Assembly: GCF_000002425.4 (NCBI RefSeq)
Contig: NC_037254.1
Span: forward strand, 21,112,115 to 21,176,114
Reading direction: 5' to 3'
Origin: Physcomitrium patens
Taxonomy: Eukaryota > Streptophyta > Bryopsida > Funariales > Funariaceae
Length of the DNA stretch: 64,000 nucleotides
Shown in pieces: positions 1 to 12,252 of this stretch. Each line of letters starts with the position of its first letter. Within the stretch, counting starts at the first letter, position 1. Made by a program: the position numbers and the translations under genes. The notes beneath the pieces were generated by a model, which worked only from the letters and a program-made list of their open reading frames with translations, was not told the origin of the DNA and did no database searches.

Positions 1-1535
1 AAATTACGATTTATTTCCAAATAAATTACGATTTATATCCAAATAAATTACGATTTATTTCCAAATAAATTACGATTTATTTCCAAATAAATTACATTTT
101 ATTTCCAAATAAATGTGGATTTATTTCCAAATAAATGAGGATTTATTTCCAAATAAATAAGGATTTATTTAGAAATAAATAAGGATTTATTTAGAAATAA
201 ATAAGGATTTATTTAGGAATAAATAAGGATTTATTTAGAAATAAATAAGGATTTATTTAGAAATAAATAAGGATTTATTTAGAAATAAATATGGATTTAT
301 TCAGGAATAAATGAGGATTTATTCAGGAATAAATGAGGATTTATTCAGGAATAAATCAGGATTTATTCCGAAATAAATCAGGATTTATTTAGAAATAAAT
401 CAGGATTTTTTCAGAAATAAATCATGATTTTTTCAGAAATTAATTAGAATTTATTTAGAAATAAATAAGGATTTATTCAGAAATGAATTACAGTTTCTTT
501 AGAAACAAAGAAGGATTTATGAAGAAATAAATGAGGACTTATTTCTAAAAAAACGAGGATTAATATCGAAATAAATAAGGATTTATTAAGAAATAAATAA
601 TGATTTATTAAGAAATAAATAATGATTTATTAAGAAATAAATAAGGATTTATGAAGAAGTAAATGAGGATTTATTTCGAAAAAAACGAGGATTTATTTCG
701 AAATAAATAAGGATTTAATTAGAAATACATGAGGATTTATTTAGAATTGAATGAGGATTTATTTTGAAATTAATTAGGATTTAATTAGAAATAAATAGGG
801 ATTCAATGAGAAGAAAATAAGGATTTATTTTGAAATAAATTAGGATTTTTGGAGAAATAAATAAATATTTATTAAGAAATAAATAAGGATTCATTAAGAA
901 ATAAATAAGGATTCATTAAGAAATAAATACGGATTTATTTAGAAATAAATAAGGACTTAATAAAAAATAAATAAGGATTTATTTAGAAATATATAAGGAT
1001 TTATTTAGAAATAAATAAGGATTTATTAAAAAATAAATAAGGATTTATAAAGAAATCAATTAGGATTTATTGAGAAATAAATTAGGAATTATTTTAAAAT
1101 AAAAAAGGATTTATATAGAAATAAATAAGGATTTATATAGAAATAAATATGGATTTATATAGAAATAAATAAGGATTTATTGAGAAATAAATTAGGATTA
1201 ATTTCGAAATAAATGAGGATTTATTTAGAAATAAATGAGGATTTATTTAGAAATAAATGAGGATTTATTTAGAAATAAATGAGGATTTATTTAGAAATAA
1301 ACGAGGATTTATTGAGAAATAAACGAGGATTTATTGAGAAATAAATGTGGATTTATTTAGAATTAAATGAGGATTTATTGAGAAATAAATTAGGATTAAT
1401 TTCGAAGTAAATGAGGATTTATTTAGAAATAAATTAGGATTTATTTAGAAATAAATTATGTTTTATTTAGAAATTAATTACGATTTATTTAGAAATAAAT
1501 TAGCATTCATTTAGAAATAAATTAGGATTTATAAT
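1..1535. repeat. 22-bp palindromic satellite array
   Basis: About 69 tandem copies of a 22-bp unit, typically AAATAAATAAGGATTTATTTAG. The array starts at the window edge, so its true length is unknown. Each unit contains AAATAAAT and its reverse complement ATTTATTT, separated alternately by 4 nt (AAGG, TACG, TGAGG-like variants) and 2 nt (AG, CC). Any stretch can therefore fold into hairpins. Variants are grouped in blocks: TACG...TCC at the left, AAGG...TAG in the middle, GAGG variants near the right, as expected from local amplification. Units become irregular near 400-900. No coding potential. Confidence 0.95.
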
Positions 1536-1571
1536 TATTATCCAAATTATTGCGGCGTTCGCCACGAGTCT

Positions 1572-2653
1572 ATGAATCATGGCAGCCCAAACGTATCAGC
1601 CGCATTTCACAGTTCAGAGCGAATGGGTTCTCTCCAGAGGCCCAGAGCGAATGGCACTCAACGAGAAGGGAGGGATGAAGACTTGATCTCAGTAAGGATC
1701 TCAGTAAGGGTAAGCGACTCGGTAACTGAAACAAGTGAGGAAGGTGCTCATCAGGTTGGAGACGCCCCTTCCGCTAATGGTTCTGCTAATAGCGCGGCTT
1801 GTGCAAATGAGTCTTGGCGTCAGATTCAAAACCTGGTTAAGATCAGCAAAAACGAAGAATTGAAGACAGCTTTGGACGATTGGAAGGAGATCAAGAACGG
1901 TTGCGAGACCCGCCTCAAAGAAATAAGCAGTGGTCAAGCGGACTTGAGAAACCAGGAGTACAGCATAATTGGATTCTTCAGTGTCTTCGAAGGGGTGGTT
2001 CTCACCGCCGTGTCGCAGTTGACGACTGGGACGTCCCAGCGAAAGTGCGGGAAGATTTGGTGTCCGATTGTGTTGACAGTAATTGCTGCAGGACTCGCCA
2101 TAACTGCGCTGCTGGAGAAGTTCAGACGATTCCCGGATTTGGAATACCAAGAAGCAGACCAAAAGTTTCTTCGAAAAGTAAGTACACAGGGTGCTTTTCT
2201 GTAACTTCATGTGTGCAACATGAGTGTTTTTCTCCAAGCGTCCTGGCCAAGATGCAGTCTGCGTGACCGTGGCTGTTCGCATCGCTGACCCGTCGAAGCT
2301 AGTGCTATGAGTTGTATGTGTCTTCATCGTTGCTCCGCAGAAAAATTAAGGTTCTGTCGATATCTTTTTTTGCTGGCAAGTCTGAACATGGTGTGGGGAA
2401 TGATATCCAGGTTACAGCAGGGCGAATATCGCAGCTTAGATACAAGGGTAATAATTTTGATTTTGCCAAAGACGCTACGGAAAATCCAAGCGAAGTGCAG
2501 GGACTAAGCAGCAATCACTCCACCGCGCTGTGCAGCGCGCTGAACTTTGGCAGGGCTGGTGTCATTGTGTCGGTGATTTGTTTCACAGCAATATTTGTCG
2601 TCTCACATTTTGTACTCCTTTGCGACAAGTGGGTTCTCCAAGGTTGGGACTGA
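1572..2653 (+). CDS. Three-TM membrane protein, two exons (left copy)
   Basis: Unrecognised family; function unknown. Proposed join 1572-2177 and 2381-2653, giving 292 residues. The donor is AA|GTAAGT, the acceptor follows a T-rich tract ending GGCAAG, and the intron is 203 bp in phase 0. The N-terminal ~85 residues are polar and Ser/Glu-rich. A helical stretch (about 90-130, WRQIQNLVKISKNEELK) precedes two hydrophobic segments (about 132-155 and 167-187). Exon 2 adds a third hydrophobic segment near the C-terminus (about 262-285) and ends KWVLQGWD. Both exons are open. Exon 2 is almost identical to the inverted copy at 27478-27750, whereas exon 1 there is broken. The satellite ends only about 40 bp upstream of the ATG, so any normal promoter is missing or displaced. 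The general layout recalls lineage-specific bryophyte membrane proteins (inference). Confidence 0.6.
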
Positions 2654-2701
2654 GCCACCAGGGCCTCCGCAGTCAGCGGCAGTAGCAGGTCCGAAGTTAA
2701 C

Positions 2702-3010
2702 ATGCCGAAGACCATAAAGATAACCAATGGCACTGGTGACAGCATCACGATCAAAATGAACACTGAAGGTATACTGTCCGACATGGGTCCCCCAATAGGC
2801 AAGCAGGGGCATATCAATGTCAACGTTTCGGATGCATCGTATTGTGAGTTCTGGGTTTATTCCTGTACATCTGGTGGTCAAAGTCGACAACTGGTGCTCA
2901 GATCGAACGACCTGTTGAAGCATAAGGAAGTTGTGATTAGGACCTCTGCTTCTACTGGTAGTCAACCCGACTTTACCTGGGAACTGTTCCATCATCTGCG
3001 GTGGGTATGA
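2702..3010 (+). pseudogene. Small beta-rich protein ORF, frameshifted (left copy)
   Basis: ORF starting MPKTIKITNGTGDSITIK, 102 residues, with alternating polar and hydrophobic residues suggesting a small beta-sandwich. No family is assigned with confidence. It begins 48 bp after the stop of the upstream membrane-protein gene. The inverted copy (27016-27429) reads ...TWEPVPSSAEG and continues for 137 residues. Here one C is missing in GGGAACTGTTCC (GGGAACCTGTTCC in the other copy, near 2980), so the frame shifts after TWE and ends in HHLRWV. The deletion truncates this copy by about 35 residues unless an intron starts nearby. No transit peptide or membrane segment is seen. It could be the 3' exon of a larger transcript with the upstream gene; that cannot be decided by eye. 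Confidence 0.5.
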
Positions 3011-3157
3011 TGGAATTTTTTCGTCAGTTCGTGGGAAAAGGTAACCTTCAAACGGAATGGATTCTGGTCACGTGTAGGTCTGTCTTTCAGAATGGTTCTT
3101 GGTGTAGCTTGAGCATCTTGATTGCGCATGTTTCACGTTGTAAGATAATCCGCTGAG

Positions 3158-3373
3158 ATGTTGTGGGGGCTGGCTCTGAGTCGCGAAGCTGAGACGTCCT
3201 GCGGTGTGGTGGAACCTGTTTCGCTGTCAGTGTCTTCTGTCACCGCTTCTGATCATGCTTCTGGGTCTACCTCGGAGGAACATCAACCTCGCTCTACGTC
3301 TACTCCTGGCGCTGGCGGTGAAGGCGACATCGAAGTCGGTGGGAACCGAAAACTGGCGGGATCGAGTAAATGA
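3158..3373 (+). other. Ser-rich 71-residue ORF conserved in both copies
   Basis: Starts MLWGLALSREAE and is rich in Ser, Thr and Glu. The inverted copy at 26755-26970 keeps the same frame and length, with only two residue changes. Open-frame conservation over so short a stretch at about 97% nucleotide identity is weak evidence for coding. Overlapping ORFs in other frames and on the other strand are also open here (3204-3623 plus; 3283-3558 minus), so the true frame is uncertain. It may be 3' UTR of the preceding gene. Confidence 0.25.
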
Positions 3374-3639
3374 GCACCATGGCTCAATATCTCAGTTCGC
3401 TTGCAGTTTCCACAATCCTGGCGTGATGTCGTTCCATTGCAGTGTGACCTACGTGTACCCTCTAACCCCGTTTGGTGTTGTTTGTGAGACGAAGCCTTCT
3501 GAAGCACGGAGTGTCTACGCGACCAGAATGTCAAGATCTCCTCTCCGGATGTGGACAATGAACCAGCATTCGGACATCTCGAGCTCAGGTAGTTGTTGGT
3601 TTGCGGCTGCGAGCCTTAGATAAGTAGATGGACAAGTAT

Positions 3640-4929
3640 GCAGTGGGCTTTATTGTTGCACCGAGTATGCCGGTATACTTCTGGAGTCGAAATAGATCGA
3701 GTTCAACATGCTAGGACACTATAATCTGTAATTGCACTGTGTGGTCGAAGTTGGCAAAAGAACAGCAAGCAACTTCTCTCGCGCTTGTGCGCACACCTGA
3801 TGTAGAACTTTTGTTTAGTACTAGTTTTTCCGCGAAACTAAGTATAGATGGTAATGTCAGTTTATACTCTACACAGCATAATGTAGAATGTTTGTATAAG
3901 TGATTTTCTTAAACAAGAAATTTAGTTTTATTTCAATCTAATTGCAAAGTTTGGTTGGTTGGTTGGATAATCAATGTTAAAGATGGCAACAAAATTCTTC
4001 AAAATCATGATTAGGCCTCATAAATAAATTGGACATCATTTTAGGAGATCTAAAACTTTCGTTTTCATGTTTTATAATATAAAGAATTGGTTTATAAGTA
4101 TCTTAAAATAATCTATTTGTATGTAAAAGCATAATAAAAATATTTTTTATTATTTTTGGTTTTATTTTATGTAAAAGATTATCATTTTTAATGTTTGCTA
4201 AAGTAATTAATGTCCTTTTAAAATCTTGCAAAATGTGCTTCTATCTTTTAGGTAGACCAAATTCGTGAGAAATTAAAATAAGAATATCCAAAATTTTGTT
4301 GCTTTTAATTTATTAAAAAAAAAAAAAAAAAAAAAAAAAATCAAACCAAACCAAACAAAGTCTTGGAAGTAAATACCAAGACTTTGCTACTATGCTTTGT
4401 TATTTAGAAAAAATAATATTTTTTTCTTCTATAAACTATTATAATTTAGAAAATATTTGTAATAAAAATAATTTTTAATAAAATAATTCTAATAAAAATA
4501 TCTAATCTAAATTTTTTAAAAGTATATCATAAATTTTTTTAAAGATTTTAAATTATAACATCAAAAAGAATTTGAATGAGCCTTCTTTATGGTAAAAAGC
4601 AAGAAATAGTAAAATAATAGCCATCTTTTGGAATCAAATTAAGTGACTCAATTGCAAAGCTAAAGAAACTAAGAGAAGCTCCTCTTATTGACTATGAGAT
4701 AATTTCAACTAATTAGCAGGTTTATAAAAAAAAAATTGCACAAATGCAAGTATCAATTAAGAATAGTCTTATATATGATTTTGCTTCACTTGTCAATGAA
4801 GCCAACTTATAATGGAACTAATAAATATCCTACCATAAATATTCTAATATTTGTCTTTTTAAGTAGAATCAATAATAAACTTGACTTGATTGTAATTCTC
4901 AAGATTCAATAAATAACAGAAAAAAAAAA

Positions 4930-4960
<31 letters not shown>

Positions 4961-5642
4961 CAATAGCTCGTGGCTACATTTAGCAATTTAAATATGAAAA
5001 ATCTTAAGAAATCTATAATAATTAGAAATTAAAGAATATTCTTAAGTAAAAAAAATAGTGAATTTAAAAAATAATAAGAAAAAAATTGTACAAAAAGGAT
5101 TTAGATTGATTTACAATAAAAATTCTTGACTAAAGTAGTAGTTTTTAATATAAAAAAGAGGCACAAAATATTATATTTTTAGATTGTATAAAAAAATAAT
5201 CATCTTGATTATCCTTAATTTATTACATTGAATACAAACTTATTTTAATTTCTAAATTTATGTCTAATTAATACAAATTTTGATATATATAAATTATATT
5301 TAATAAAAAATACAGATATTAATTAATTCCTCATGACATATAGGAGTCATTTAGAGATTCAATATTAATACTATATCTCCTACTTAGAAAAAACATGAAA
5401 AAAGAAGAATTACTAATTAGTAGTTTAAAATTATTTATTTAAATATTTCACGAATTACATTAATAAGTTAAAAATAAAAACATCTTAAATTAATTCAAAA
5501 GATAATTGTAGTAATAAAAATATAAATATTATCAATATTACCTTATATATATAGAAATCTTTAAATATATATTTTAAATAATAAAAATATTGCTATAGAT
5601 TATTTTATTCTAATCCTAAAATAATTATTATATAATAATGAG

Positions 5643-5696
<54 letters not shown>

Positions 5697-7700
5697 CCAT
5701 CATATATATATATGATGGAAATAATATATATATAGTATTTTTAAAATTAATTTGAGAAATTTGACTTATCTTTACTTTATTATTTTTTGTCATATATTAT
5801 TTCCATCATAACCATATCTTTTTAATGTGTATTATTGTCCTACTTACATTATATTAAATAATATAGAACAAAAATTATCCTTCTTGTACTTTTTTCATTA
5901 ACAAAAGATAAAAATAATTATAAATAGAGAAAACTTAAATTTTAGGTATTATAGAGTTATATAAGAAGGATAGCCTTATATTTAAAGCTCATTAGCTACT
6001 TGTTGTTGTCTTATAAGTGCTACTTATATGAGTGTTATTTTGAAAAAAAATTCTATTATTATAGGATATTTTTTAATACTAAAATGATAAAAAAAATATA
6101 TTATTATTTATCATTAAAATTATATTAATATAAAAAATAATTTAATATATTTTAAAAAATATTTAAAAATTAATTTATTTGATTTTTTAATATTTATTAA
6201 ATAAAACCATCCATCTTTTTTAAACTTTTCTAGTTATTTGATTAATATGCAATTATAATAAATAAAAATCCTAGTCCTAATTTGACTTTTTTATCTTATA
6301 TTTTATATTTTATATTTTCTATTTTTATAAAAATTAGAAATTTTGCTTCAATATTTAGATAACTTGTTTTCAAACAATGTAATAGCTTAGTTTATTTTTC
6401 ATCATACATCAAAAAAGAAGAAATCTTTTCTACCATAATTTCTAAATAGTATTTACATTAGAACTTTGATATGTTGAGATTTATTTGAATGAAATTTTAG
6501 TATCCAAAATTTTTAAAAATATTTTTTTAAGTAGATTTTGAATGGATTTGGTATAGAATTAGAAATAGTAGATTGAATTATGCTTCTATGGTAGCTATTT
6601 GAAGACAAAAATAAAATCCACATACTTTCAAAGTAATTAGACAAGACATATGTTCTCTTAATAATTTGATTTAGCTCTACATGATTTTATTCTTATAAAG
6701 CATCCAATCATTATACTTTCCTTCAACTTCTTTTTTTTATATTCTACTTAATAATTTAAATCAACAACTAACTAGGTAACAATCAATTATTCTATAAATC
6801 TTGTAAATATAAAAATCTACATATTTTTTAGATATGCTTGGTAGAATCTCTTATCTATGAATATTTTTTCTCAAACATGGTTTCTAATGATAAATATAGG
6901 ATAGGGCCAAATAATTTCATGTAACCACTTGTGTATAGATTGAATCTACTATTATCCAATTCTAACATATTTATGCATTGCAAAACATATTATTGTGATG
7001 TAATACGACTATATAGTAAAACTATAATCAAAATTAAATTTCTAATTAATATCTAATTATCTTGATTCAATAATAATTCAAGGTATCTAAACATGGCTTT
7101 TATAAAAGCCTCTTAGTTTATTTTCTTATCTTAATAGTTAGTAGGTTGAAGGTTGGTTGGTACTTTCACCTTCTACATTGTAGAGACTATCTTGCTACCT
7201 TAGAAAGACCATAAATTGATAAAATCAAGTTAAAAGAGGTTAATAATTAATATGGTTAATATTAGGAGTAAATTGAAGATAGGATTGGGCTAAAAATTCC
7301 TTAGGATAGGTTAGATTGATACCCGGGAGTTGACTGTTTATAAGATAGGGTCAAAATCAGACCTTTGACTATTAAAATAATTACCTAGGATAAAATAGGC
7401 TTTGATTTGAAGATCATAGATTAGGATTTGAGAGCTAGGTTGGAGCTTGTTCCAAAGATATAAGGTTGCTTATGGCAGGTTTGTTTGGACTTTGCAATTT
7501 TTGCTCAAAGTTAGGATTTGTATTGACAACTTAGGATTTATGCAATGCAATTATAGATAGCACTCTCAGCCACTTCGTAAAATTGGTGTCACATCTACAG
7601 TTCAAATTTTGAAAGTACTTGGTTATTTAGGTGTGCTAAGTGTATGTGAAATTTTGTGATAATTCAATAGTACAATTGAGAGATATCTAGGTTTTGGTGC
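3640..7700. other. AT-rich spacer without recognisable genes
   Basis: No credible ORF. Contains poly-A near 4315-4340, an (CAAAA)n tract near 4937-4962, and an (AT)n microsatellite at 5647-5694. The right edge of that microsatellite is a perfect palindrome built on ATTTCCATCAT and ATGATGGAAAT (about 5693-5722), and TTTCCATCAT occurs again near 5801. The base composition (very few C and G) looks like decayed repeat sequence. No element ends were recognised except those of the LTR element starting near 7.7 kb. Confidence 0.7.
5647..5722. repeat. (AT)n microsatellite with palindromic edge
   Basis: About 24 AT dinucleotides followed by a 30-bp perfect palindrome whose arms are ATTTCCATCATATAT and its reverse complement. 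Confidence 0.8.
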
Positions 7701-8603
7701 AAGAATATATCAGAAGTTGGCAGTTTGAGGTTGGATAGGATTTCTATGATATTTGAAGTTCTACTAGTTGGATCAAGGTGAAATTTAATATAGTATTAAA
7801 AGACTTGAAGATCAAGCTATACATCAATTTTGAGTTGAAGTTAACGGTTAAAGAAGGAGAATTTGTAATTGGAACATTTGTATCAACTTTCAAGTTAGCA
7901 ACCAAGTAATATCAATGTGATTTTTGGGCAATTTTTCACAGACTATAGATTGGATTGGAGTGAATTCTCATTAAGCTTATAGAAGTCTTATAGTCGCATT
8001 TGTGTAGAAAATTTTGTTTTAAGTGAACAATTAGATCACGAGCTACAGTTTGCTAAAGCTTACTGATTAGAACTAAGATTTGCAAAGAAAGTTCGAAATT
8101 ACTTAATTATTGAAGTAATAAGACACTTCGAATTTATACATAGTTGAGATTACTAAGAAGAGGGTTTTTGAGCACTTTATATTGGATTTAAGAATTTTTG
8201 AATTAAAATTCAAATTACATTCTTCTTATAAGAATGAATCATATTAAGATTTTTGAATATTTGTAAAACACAATTCTACCTTTTATAGTCAAATACCCGG
8301 TACATTTCCAAATAGGACAACACACAATATGACATAATTGGTGAACCCAATGTGAAAAGCTTGAAGTGGAAGGTATTAAATTTTATTGGTGGTTATTGGG
8401 ATTGATCGTCTATTTCATGGCAAGAAGATTGATTTTGGAGCTTTTGAATTTTGGAGTTTTAGACACTATCTTGAAATATAATGATAATATTTGGATTATC
8501 ATGGAGTATTATAGGACTTTATAGACATGTTGGAGTATTTTGAAGCTTCATAAGGTATTTATTGGAGCATTTCAAGTGATATTTTTGAATATTATAGAAT
8601 AAA

Positions 8604-9700
8604 ATGGATGATGTATCATCAAGGTCTTTGGATAGGTTGAATATTTTGGATAGACCAAATGTTAGTGAGTTTTTTAAGGCTTTCTATAAGTGTGCAAGTA
8701 ATTAAAAAAGATATCACGAGGGCATCGTAAGGAATCATCAACAAATTTAGGAGGTTTGAAGGATGCAACATCACTAAGTTTTTACAAGTTTATTCATGTG
8801 AGATAGAGACATGTCAAATCCCTGAGATAAAGATGATTTCAAGCTTCTATTTGGCTATTGAATCTGAGATTTATAAAAAAGTGAAGAAATTGCTTGTAGG
8901 GGTTGTAGAGATGTGGTCAAAATTTCAATAACATTTGAAAGAAGAGTTTATTGATAGAAATGAGGATAGGATTACTAAGAATTTTTTTTTGGATTGGATA
9001 GAGTTGCAATAAGGTAAGCATATGGATCTTTATGAATTCTTGGAAGAATTTGAGAGGAGATTTTATTAACTCTCATCCTCAAAGAGGCGATCATTAGATG
9101 CTATAAAGATAGAGTTTTTAAATGGTATTCATGATGCTTTGAGAGGCAAGCTTTTCATATTTCTTACAAATGAGTCTACAAAGAGTGGTTGTATCAATAA
9201 TTAGAAGAAGTTGAAGAAAGCAATGGCTATTTTAGCAAGGCAATAAGAAGCACAAGCTAAAAAAGTTGCAATGTGGCCTAAGAAAGCTTTTGATTTGGCT
9301 TCAATACCATCTTTATCAATGCAAAGAACTAATCTTAAAAAAAAAAAAATAGAAGAGCAAATGGGAGATTTTAATAGAGGAGCCAATTCTTTACAGATAA
9401 AAGAAATGGGATCTTATATATATGAAGGGTGGTGAAGGAGAGAACAAAAACTTTTTTCAAACTATTTTTATAGAAGGCCAAGGTATCCAAAAATTTGAAG
9501 GTAATATGAAGGTCAAAGATTTGAAAACTAATAACAATGTAGTTGGAAGCTATGGCTATTCTACATTGAATAAATTTATGCAAGTTGGTGATGGCAATTT
9601 AGATAGAGCATCTCTTGGTGATCAAAGGGTATTTTCTATATTTGAAGGAAGTGAAGATATTTTTTTCATATATTTTAGATTATATTTAAGAGTTTAAGGT
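8604..9700 (+). pseudogene. Degenerate retrotransposon gag
   Basis: Starts MDDVSSRSLDRLN. After stops and frame changes it reads FRRFEGCNITKFLQVYSCEIE, then EIKMISSFYLAIESEI, then VEMWSKFQ and LKEEFIDR...ITKNFFLDWIELQ. This order (F.G..I..FL..Y..E, then W..F...L...F) is typical of capsid-like gag domains of plant Ty3 elements. It lies 270 bp inside the 5' LTR end, as gag should. Several stops are TAA where CAA is expected (for example KFQ-stop-HLKEE), consistent with C-to-T decay. The final section (9422-9697) is open and Gly/Asn-rich. Confidence 0.55.
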
Positions 9701-9716
9701 TGAACCTTCAAAAGAG

Positions 9717-10170
9717 ATGGATTATGGATCTAGTCAAGGTTATGATCATAGAGGCTATATGAATTCACAACATTATGATGTGAGAGGTTGTGGAATTGTG
9801 TATGGAAATAATGATGAAAGTCAAATTATATACAGCTGTGAGACCACATATGAGTTGGATGAAAGAAGTTATGAGTTTTCACATGATCATTATAGAAAGG
9901 ATTATGAGATTGCATGAGGTTATGATACTAAATGTCGTTGTGAAACCACAAAAGGTTATCATGAAATTTATGATACTTTTGAAGAGCATGAGATTTCAAA
10001 AAGGCATGAGATTACTCAACATTATGAGGTTATCCAATGCTTTGAGACAACAAAAGGTTATGATGTTTCACAAGGATGCATTCACGAAGATATGAAGGAT
10101 ATTATACAAGATTATGTGGCAAATAAAGATTATGGAATAAAAGATAATGGTGCTAAGTTATTGGCTATGA
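9717..10170 (+). pseudogene. Tyr-rich ORF downstream of gag remnant
   Basis: In one frame the sequence reads MDYGSSQGYDHRGYMNSQHY and goes on with repeated Tyr and Glu/His residues: HYDVRG, TYELDERSYE, HEISKRHEITQHYEV, TTKGYDVSQG. One stop (TGA after RKDYEIA, near 9915) interrupts it, and the same frame then stays mostly open to about 10200. The repeated (H/Y)(Y/E)(D/E)-type units suggest a degenerate short-period peptide repeat. It lies between gag and the 3' LTR where pol would be expected. Not recognised as any pol domain. It may be a gag C-terminal extension. Confidence 0.35.
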
Positions 10171-11934
10171 TTAAGTTAATTGTGAGCACTCTTCTTTTGG
10201 ACTAAGGACAAAGTTATATAGGTAATGCACATATAATAGGGACACAATTGGATTTTGACAAAGATAAGATTTATCATCAAGTATGGAATTCAAAGGTTGT
10301 AAATCTAAAAAAATTCAAATATAAAGACATGGGCAATAGATTTAAAGATTACATAGATATCTTAAATAGGACTTGGAGTCAAAGAAATAAGAAAAAAAAA
10401 TAGAAGCAAGATGTATGTGGCTATGTGGGAAAGGTTTTGATTTAGGCTTTTCATTTCAAATTTTATACCTCGCCAATGGTTTGGTCATGTGCAATAGAAG
10501 TTATTTCCAAACTACTTGTACATGTGGAATAAATAGAAATATTAGGATTGAAAAAAAAAGATTTTGAAGAAGTATCACTATAAAATAAGATTATGGAGGT
10601 ATAAAAAGGGAGGTACTCTTTAAATTTTAAGAGATTTGAGTGAATAATGACTTAGTAAGAACTTTGTAAAGTTGATGTTGTTTTTGGTGACTCTGGATTT
10701 TTGAAAAATAAAATAGAATCAATAATTTCAGGAGTTTGGTAACAAATCTATAAATGAATTTTTTTGGATTTATAGGTATATTTTTATTAAATGTGTGCTT
10801 TGAATTTGAATTCGATCAAAAAATTAGATTGAAAAAAAATAAAGGTTTTTGCAGATTATAGTCTTAGAATTTTGGGTTTTGAGGACAGTGAGGTTTTTGT
10901 AGATATTTGTCAATCCACTACTTAGATTGAGACAAAAGTTTTCACAAAGGTAGTCAGCTTGATTTCTAATAAGTATGTAAATTTTGAGAGCAAAGTAACA
11001 ATTCAATCAAAAGTAATTGGCTCTAGGAAATTGGCATCAAGGTTGGAGAAGGAGGTCAGCCCACACCTGAGTATATTTTAGAGATTATCATCTATTTGAT
11101 AATTCCAATCCTTTTTTAATTTTTTTTATACTTATTATTAATTTAATTAGTAAAGAATGTGTAAAATTTGAGTTGAAATCAATGGTTCAAATATTAATCA
11201 TTGAATTTCAAAATCTATTGTAAAGTTGTTAGAAATGTTTTTGAGATTTAAAAAATTTATTAGGATTTGGTTAGGATTAGGATTTGGTTAGGGTTAGGAT
11301 TTGATTTGATTTAGGATTTGGTTTGGATTTTATTATGATTTCTTTAGAATTTCTTTAAAATTCTTTGAAGATTCTTTGAAGATTTTGTTGAATTTCTTTA
11401 GAATTTTTTTAGGATTCTCTAAGTTTTTTTAGGATTTTTTTGTGTTTCTTTTATAATTTATTTAAAAATAAATAATAATAATAATAATAATAATTAAATT
11501 TAATTAATGCTTGATTATGTTTTTTTAGCTTCTATAGCAATTTATATACAATTTTATTAGAGTGGTTAGGACTTATTGTTGCAAATTCTTTTTATCTTCC
11601 ACAACCAAGTGCCCAGTGCATTTTCAAGTAAGACTTCACATAATATGACAATGTATTATTTATGTGCTCTATTTTTCTACAATTATACTAAGATTGACCT
11701 CTATACTCTTGTTCCTTTTTCAAAACAAATACTTTCAATTTGAAATACTCTAGTTTCAAAAAATATGATATTTTTCTTCAATTTGATAGTATCAATAACT
11801 TGCTACACCTTAAGAGCCTTATGTTGTAATTATTGGAGCTCCAACAGCATCCGTGCAATGACATTTATTAAATGTTATGATTGCTTTCAAATTTTCAATG
11901 CTAATGCATTATTAACCAAGCCCATGGCTAAAAT

Positions 11935-12252
11935 TCTTGGATGAATACATTCATTTGACTTTTTATATTAAAATATAAATTATAATTCTTTGTATATATA
12001 TAGATATAGATATATATATATATATATATATAAATATATATATAGAGAAAGAGACAGAGAGACTATAAACTAATATTTAATATAAACTAGCTATGCTTTA
12101 TAGAATAGGTTAGATATTGTTTGTATAAAGATTAGTTGTAGGTTATCAATTGAATTTCAAAGAAGATACTATAAAGTAGATTACTACTATTGTATAATAA
12201 GGAATAAATATCTTTTGTGTTATTTTTGTTTAATTGATGCTTGTGTGTAATT
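11935..12252 (+). repeat. Left LTR of copia element
   Basis: Begins TCTTGGATGAATACATTC (TGTTGG in the right LTR) and ends near TGCTTGTGTGTAA. An expanded (TA)n tract at 11992-12054 accounts for much of its extra length over the right LTR. Compared with the right LTR, it has T where C is found and A where G is found at many positions, for example GATATTGTTTGTAT versus GATATCGTTTGCGT. Confidence 0.75.

Larger units (their letters stand above)
1600..3632 (+). repeat. Left arm of 2-kb inverted gene duplication
   Basis: Homologous in opposite orientation to 26500-28653. Homology begins at a shared CACAGTTCAGAGCGAATGGG just inside exon 1. It ends near 3630, shortly after TTTGCGGCTGC, where the arms read AGATAAGTAGATGG here and AGATAAATAGATAA there. 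The last ~1.25 kb (exon 2 onward) is nearly identical between arms. The first ~0.6 kb (exon 1) is much more diverged, with gaps and stops. The arms are separated by about 23 kb of nested retrotransposons. Confidence 0.85.
7715..11650 (+). mobile_element. Old LTR retrotransposon, gag only recognisable
   Basis: Two degenerate long repeats end in similar sequence: ...CCCGGTACATTTCCAAATAG...AATATGACA at 8334, and ...CCCAGTGCATTTTCAAGTAAG...AATATGACA at 11650. A second anchor, TGAGTTGAAGTTAACGGTT (about 7826) versus TGAGTTGAAATCAATGGTT (about 11171), sits at matching distances, giving LTRs of roughly 600 bp. A purine tract GGAGAAGGAGG (11046-11056) precedes the 3' LTR. The 5' boundary near 7715 is extrapolated from LTR length. 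Only ~2.7 kb lies between the LTRs. It encodes a gag-like remnant and a Tyr-rich ORF, with no protease, RT or integrase found. This fits a non-autonomous element or one with pol deleted. Confidence 0.5.

Noticed and set aside
1701..2327. Long minus-strand ORF of 208 codons over the left gene copy
   Set aside because: It is a shadow of the plus-strand exon 1; the plus strand has matching splice sites, hydrophobic segments and a conserved second exon.
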